A stretch of 64,000 bases of DNA, from the NCBI RefSeq assembly GCF_037975245.1, contig NC_092561.1, forward strand, positions 9,731,001-9,795,000. The letters are read 5' to 3'. A program made the translations under genes and the position numbers. The notes under the pieces were generated by a model. That model saw only the letters and a list, made by a program, of their open reading frames with translations. It was not told the DNA's origin and searched no databases. The stretch is from Apostichopus japonicus (lineage: Eukaryota; Echinodermata; Holothuroidea; Aspidochirotida; Stichopodidae). Shown in pieces: positions 61,901 to 64,000 of the stretch. Position 1 is the stretch's first letter, and every line of letters starts with the position of its first letter.

Positions 61901-63202
61901 AATTGTTGTTTACTGACTGTGCATTAGTACAGCACTTGTACGGAGAAAGCGCTAATACTCGATTGAGTTGTTCCTCCGTGACGTCTTCAAGGTGGAATTT
62001 GCGTAATGAATGGCGGCTTACCGTGCATTATGGTTAGGCCTTAGAAGACAATTTTCAAAGCGAGCGTATACAGTCCAACAGAAAGCGGTTAATTTTAAAT
62101 CGAATATTAGATAGTTTTGAGGTTACTGAAAAATATAAATTGTCTTTGATCCCTGCCTTCGTTATTCTTTTAACGCAAGGAGCATCAGGATCATGTTTTT
62201 CCCGAAGAGGAAATAAAGGCTGAACCCGGATGCATCCACATTTGAGAACGAAAGGGGGCTCAACGACAAACACAGAACATTTACACAATCACCAAAAGGT
62301 CATAATGATTGCTAGCAATTCACTGACATGAGGGCTTGCAGTTCTGTGTGCTCGTATATGTGTAACTTCTGAAGTGACAAGGCCAAGTAACATGAGATCT
62401 CAGGTAACTTGATCCCCTGGGCGTCCCACACTTCAGTCTTGATCGCCCTGAGAGGGGGAGAGATCTGGATCCTCTCCTAAAGGGAGATCACGATTGCGGG
62501 GTCTGATCTTGAATATGCGAGCGTCCACCCTAGGATCCGGATCGGCTTTGCGGTGTAAGATCCTCCTTGCGTTCTCAAATGTGAACAACGCTGTAGGTTG
62601 GGAAGCGTGGCTGTAGAGAGTGAAAGTTGCTTTGGTGTATGCCACACACTTTTCATTATGTTACTGCACGTGAAACACCTTTTGGACGGGAGTTGGGTGG
62701 CTGAATAGATGGACAGTGGCCTTCATAAGACATAAGTAGGTTCATTTGAAAGGGAATAATAACACATGTATTACACATGCACACATGCAAACTGAAAGGG
62801 TAGAATGGCCGGCCTCTCCGGCTACGAGATGACTAAGACCCCGTAGAAAGCTCGCTGGTTTGATGTGACCATTCCATCTTGACGGTGCCGTTGTTTATAT
62901 CCTTCTGCAGACTGGATTTTGGTCCTATGAAGTATTCAACCGTCATACTTCCGAACACGAGGTTTTCGTTTCCATATCAACCTACGCCTCCCAAGAGGGT
63001 GTCGACCCTATCATAGCAACGTCCGAGCTAAGTGGCTCAATCACAGATTTCGCTAACGGACAACCATTGATCGCTTTTTCCGAAGTTCGCCAAGGATTCA
63101 ACCCCGTCATCAGAGCTAACGTAACTGCTACGATTGAAAGACCTGATGCCAACGGAAATCGCTATGAATCCATTATGCTACAATTATTGGATAACGGTGC
63201 TG
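40812..63202 (+). CDS. CLCA: CLCA-family protein (calcium-activated chloride channel regulator), 12 exons, 3' end outside window
   Basis: Exons 40812-40994, 44242-44551, 44923-45055, 51109-51277, 56444-56573, 56915-57024, 57933-58160, 58953-59139, 59432-59538, 59798-59921, 60676-60791 and 62911-63202 join with every phase matching into 2,089 coding bases (696 codons) of an expected ~900. Order: signal peptide, CLCA N-terminal domain (N-N-G-Y-T-G-L-V-I-A), metallopeptidase motif HEWAH with downstream Glu, cysteine-rich linker, VWA domain with complete MIDAS (DTSGS, GGT, TDG), then a beta-rich region. Known CLCA proteins are secreted or membrane-tethered, cleave themselves through HExxH and modulate TMEM16A-type chloride channels and mucus. 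Family assignment is firm; the channel-modulating role here is inferred. An alternative in-frame ATG at 40737 has poorer context and would bury the signal peptide. Confidence 0.95.
40995..44000. other. CLCA intron 1, mostly featureless
   Basis: About 3 kb of AT-rich sequence with poly-G tracts at 41083-41090 and 41471-41482. No exon was found. The LINE tail described separately occupies its last 240 bp. Confidence 0.5.
44001..44220 (+). mobile_element. 3' end of a non-LTR retrotransposon (CR1/L2-like)
   Basis: The frame 44001-44102 reads L-W-N-S-L-P-E-H-V-K, then F-K-S-A-L-K-T-Y-L-F and a stop. This is the characteristic end of many CR1/L2/jockey-type reverse-transcriptase ORFs. It is followed by 'GTTAAGCGCTACGAGAA', 'TTTGGCGCTATATAAA' and a TTC/TTATT-rich simple tail, the usual 3' untranslated signature. 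The 5' part is absent, as in a truncated insertion. Confidence 0.8.
44242..44551 (+). CDS. CLCA: CLCA exon 2
   Basis: It encodes the core of the N-terminal domain: A-S-S-Y-L-Y-Q-A-T-K-K-R-A-Y-F, V-T-I-L-I-P-x-T-W, A-D-V-I-I-A, G-C-G-K and I-H-L-T, all CLCA hallmarks. It ends 'AACAGAG|GTTAGT' in phase 1. Confidence 0.93.
44923..45055 (+). CDS. CLCA: CLCA exon 3 (HExxH metallopeptidase motif)
   Basis: It begins G-R-A-F-V-H-E-W-A-H-L-R-W-G-L-F-N-E-Y. The two His, the catalytic Glu and a downstream Glu ligand are present, so autoproteolytic capacity looks intact. It ends in phase 2. Confidence 0.93.
45236..45475 (-). mobile_element. tRNA-derived SINE, second copy, in CLCA intron 3
   Basis: On the minus strand an A box TAGCTCAGTGG with GGTTAA (around 45451-45465) and a degenerate B box GTTCGAGTCAC (around 45410-45420) precede the same body as the SINE at 37118-37355 ('CTTCGGTCAGCTTGCGG', 'GAGTACCTGCTTGCAGGA'). 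Its tail is a short TACATAC tract, the same sequence type that is hugely expanded beside the first copy. Confidence 0.8.
46630..46830. repeat. GC-rich block with poly-G tract in CLCA intron 3
   Basis: It contains the dyad GTCAGGCCTGAC, a 15-base poly-G-type tract and 'CCGCCGCCCCGGG'. It resembles the remnant of a non-autonomous DNA element, without identifiable ends. Confidence 0.3.
47320..48705. repeat. AAAC/AAGC-rich minisatellite, 68-73-bp higher-order unit
   Basis: Short CAAA/CAAG motifs are organised into units marked by 'GCAGACAAAGAAGGAAACAA' that recur every 68-73 bp (for example 47487, 47556, 47629). The minus strand is T/C-rich and gives false Cys/Leu/Phe-rich frames up to 507 codons. 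It lies within CLCA intron 3. Confidence 0.95.
48730..50030. other. CLCA intron 3, no feature recognised
   Basis: AT-rich intronic sequence. No exon, RNA gene or named repeat was seen. Confidence 0.5.
50040..50490. mobile_element. hAT-like MITE with perfect 8-bp target duplication and internal long hairpin
   Basis: The ends are CATAGGCGTAGGAG and its exact complement, flanked by GCCATTGG at 50032-50039 and 50491-50498. Inside, 50106-50143 pairs with 50224-50262 and 50152-50175 pairs with 50192-50215, giving a near-continuous hairpin of about 157 bases. G- and C-rich tracts sit just inside the ends. No transposase is present. Confidence 0.88.
51109..51277 (+). CDS. CLCA: CLCA exon 4 (cysteine-rich linker)
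   Basis: It follows 'TTTCTTAG' and completes the Arg codon of exon 3. It encodes a Cys-containing linker (C-A-S-G-Y, N-C-Y-G, G-C-V-S) ending S-S-I-M-S-G-Y, at the position of the vertebrate S-I-M-F segment. It ends in phase 0. Confidence 0.88.
51285..51385. repeat. TG/TATG simple repeat in CLCA intron 4
   Basis: Mixed GTAT, GTGT and GCGTGT motifs immediately follow the exon 4 donor. Confidence 0.8.
51425..52775. repeat. 20-bp minisatellite A in CLCA intron 4, about 67 units
   Basis: The consensus is GTACTCGACCTCCTGGATTT, with common variants (GGAATT, AGATTT, GGGTTT, TTATGG) and occasional short units. It creates false frames on both strands (S-T-S-W-I-C-T-R-P-P type). Degenerate single units continue to about 52960. 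Confidence 0.95.
52960..54580. other. CLCA intron 4 between the two minisatellites
   Basis: AT-rich intron with a G-rich stretch at 53560-53630. No exon was found. Confidence 0.5.
54590..56105. repeat. 20-bp minisatellite B in CLCA intron 4, about 75 units
   Basis: The consensus is CATATGTAACTGTTTCCAAC, with variants CAGC, ACATG, TTAC and GTGTAAC. It is unrelated in sequence to minisatellite A although the unit length is the same. False Trp/Tyr/Glu-rich frames appear on the minus strand. Confidence 0.95.
56444..56573 (+). CDS. CLCA: CLCA exon 5
   Basis: It reads I-V-D-F-C ... E-A-P-N-K-H-N-R-L-C-D-x-R-S-N-W-E-I-M, matching the conserved CLCA segment V-x-F-C...A-P-N-x-x-N-x-x-C-x-x-R-S-x-W. 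It ends 'AATG|GTAAGG' in phase 1. Confidence 0.92.
56915..57024 (+). CDS. CLCA: CLCA exon 6 (start of VWA domain, MIDAS DxSxS)
   Basis: It ends with V-V-L-V-L-D-T-S-G-S-M-K, the first metal-ion-dependent adhesion site motif. The donor is 'GAAG|GTAAGT', phase 0. Confidence 0.93.
57933..58160 (+). CDS. CLCA: CLCA exon 7 (VWA domain, MIDAS Thr)
   Basis: Exactly 76 codons. It begins D-L-N-R-I-S-K-L, contains V-G-I-V-T-F-S and S-G-G-T-C-I-G-C-G-L, where the Thr of GGT is the second MIDAS ligand. Confidence 0.93.
58447..58925. repeat. GAT/GAC-rich minisatellite in CLCA intron 7
   Basis: Repeats of ATGACGATGACAATGAGG type with longer units marked by 'GAAGGCAACAATGAGGATGA'. It is purine-rich on the plus strand and ends about 28 bp before the exon 8 acceptor. 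Confidence 0.92.
58953..59139 (+). CDS. CLCA: CLCA exon 8 (VWA domain, MIDAS Asp)
   Basis: It encodes A-R-V-L-L-I-T-D-G-Q-D-N, the third MIDAS motif, and V-V-I-D-A-V-A-F. It ends in phase 1 before 'GTTAGC'. Confidence 0.92.
59432..59538 (+). CDS. CLCA: CLCA exon 9
   Basis: It completes G-G-R-F-Y-L-Q-T-D at the end of the VWA domain, the usual 'TGG' transition in CLCA proteins. It ends 'ATAGAG|GTTAGT' in phase 0. Confidence 0.9.
59798..59921 (+). CDS. CLCA: CLCA exon 10
   Basis: It starts after 'CTTTCAG' and encodes L-F-A-D-S-A ... V-Y-L-D-P-T-V-G, a beta-strand region after the VWA domain. It ends in phase 1. Confidence 0.85.
60676..60791 (+). CDS. CLCA: CLCA exon 11
   Basis: It starts after 'TCACCAG' and encodes I-I-K-S-P-S-G-R-V-F, corresponding to the V-x-S-P-x-G strand in the family. 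It ends 'GCAGAG|GTGAGA' in phase 0. Confidence 0.85.
61055..62174. mobile_element. 1.1-kb element with ~210-bp terminal inverted repeats in CLCA intron 11
   Basis: The left end (61055 to about 61268) starts GTTAAAGGAATAACGAAGG. The right end (about 61963 to 62174) is its reverse complement with scattered differences, including shared 'CAAAACTATCTAATATTCGA', 'GGCCTAACCA' and 'GACGTCA' blocks. The middle (~700 bp) has no transposase. It looks like a foldback or long-TIR MITE. The target duplication is not obvious. Confidence 0.8.
62911..63202 (+). CDS. CLCA: CLCA exon 12 (last exon in window)
   Basis: It follows 'CCTTCTGCAG' and encodes T-G-F-W-S-Y-E-V, then a strand-rich region ending L-L-D-N-G-A-G, the CLCA segment (D-N-G-A-G-A-D) that continues into the fibronectin-III-like part. 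It ends in phase 1 at 'GCTG|GTAAGC', so the gene runs past the window. Confidence 0.9.
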
Positions 63203-64000
63203 GTAAGCGAACCATAAATGAAAACAAAGTACATGCTGGAAACAAACAAGTGTAACATAAATCAACACATCAACTCTCTAAATAAAAAAGTGATTTGATT
63301 ACTGTAAAATCACCGTATATCATTCTATGTTTTCTTTTCTAAACGTTGTTTTAAGTTGAGAGTAGGAAAGCATCATAACTTTACTTAATGGGAGGGTGGA
63401 GCCGTCATAAGACATATGGTGGAGAGGAGGGAGTAGGGGGTAGGGGGTGGCAGCAGCACACACACAAATGGTTCGAAAGGAGTATATCTTGTTTGTTTTT
63501 TTGATCGGATGACCACAACTCACCATTTCTCTCTAATTGAGCTTTAGTTGAGTTTAGTATGGTAAAAGACGAGCCAAAAAGCACTTTTCACTTTTTGTGT
63601 GAGAACGAAGGCATTACTTTATAAAAGGGAAGATGTTGTGATATACCACCTTAACGAAATGACCTTTACGTATACGTAACGACGCCGGATCACTGTTCAA
63701 TTAAGGCCCCAATATGCATTCTATTATAAACACTAACTATCTGATCCCGAGTCTAGTATTATTGTATTGTACATAGTCACACATTTATGACGATGTACTC
63801 CCCCCCCCCAAAAAAAAAAAACAACTTTTGGCCCCTCGCAGACATCAAGCGAATCAGAAATTGAAACCAAAAGAAAGTGGTCCCGTTCTTTGTTATTGCT
63901 TTGGTCGAGATGAAAACATGATTCCCATTAATGTTTTCATCTCTATGATTTGAAAGTAGATCGTATTGATTAATTGATTATTTACTTTACAAAAAGAAGA
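63203..64000. other. CLCA intron 12, partial
   Basis: Intronic AT-rich sequence with a G-rich tract at 63424-63452 and a C9A11 tract near 63800-63820. No exon was seen before the right edge. Confidence 0.6.

Noticed and set aside
62433-62645. 70-codon minus-strand frame in CLCA intron 11
   Set aside because: It has somewhat better composition than noise, but I recognise no family. Possibly an element remnant, not reported as a gene.

Overview
This is a eukaryotic window, almost certainly from a marine invertebrate deuterostome. An echinoderm of the sea-cucumber type is my best guess. The evidence is intron-split genes with GT..AG junctions, TATA boxes and AATAAA signals, a secreted galactose-type C-type lectin, a CLCA-family gene, and many hAT-like MITEs, a Penelope-like retroelement, tRNA-derived SINEs and long minisatellites. 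The species is inference. No bacterial features are present. Nearly all long open frames here are by-products of tandem repeats; the real genes are made of short exons.

Layout. 1-7.8 kb is intergenic: a hAT MITE with a perfect 8-bp target duplication (433-768), a decayed transposon-associated CXC-type gene on the minus strand (about 1295-1790), a foldback repeat (about 2048-2325) and a 16-bp minisatellite. 7.9-12.35 kb holds a complete three-exon C-type lectin gene (167 aa). 12.66-15.33 kb is an 18-bp minisatellite of about 148 units with an internal 1,116-bp duplication. 15.3-18.8 kb shows nothing convincing. 18.86-22.05 kb is a three-layer transposon nest: a hAT-like element containing a Penelope-like element (inverted terminal repeats, 18-bp target duplication, probable hammerhead ribozyme), which is itself broken by a second hAT-like element with an 8-bp target duplication.

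22.45-39.43 kb is the most interesting part. It is a tandem segmental triplication (period about 5.66-5.73 kb) in which each unit carries a two-exon gene for a tiny secreted cysteine-rich peptide of 59-60 aa: signal peptide, acidic pro-region, dibasic site, then a mature peptide with spacing CC-x4-C-x3-C-x1-CC. Units 1 and 2 encode identical peptides. Unit 3 keeps the signal/pro-region and every cysteine codon, but almost all other mature residues are replaced and the charge is reversed. Unit 1 seems disabled by a lost splice donor and an altered TATA box. This looks like a fast-diversifying secreted effector family (defence, venom-like or signalling), and I do not recognise it as described in this kind of animal.

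40.65 kb to the right edge is a CLCA (calcium-activated chloride channel regulator) gene on the plus strand. Twelve exons give 696 complete codons with every exon phase consistent. They cover the signal peptide, HExxH metallopeptidase domain, VWA domain with intact MIDAS and the following beta-rich region; the 3' end lies outside the window. Its introns hold a LINE 3' tail lying against exon 2, a SINE, a MITE, a 1.1-kb long-inverted-repeat element and four large tandem arrays.

The lectin, the cysteine-rich peptides and CLCA are all predicted to be secreted or cell-surface products, which suits epithelial or immune roles. No shared regulation can be shown from sequence alone.
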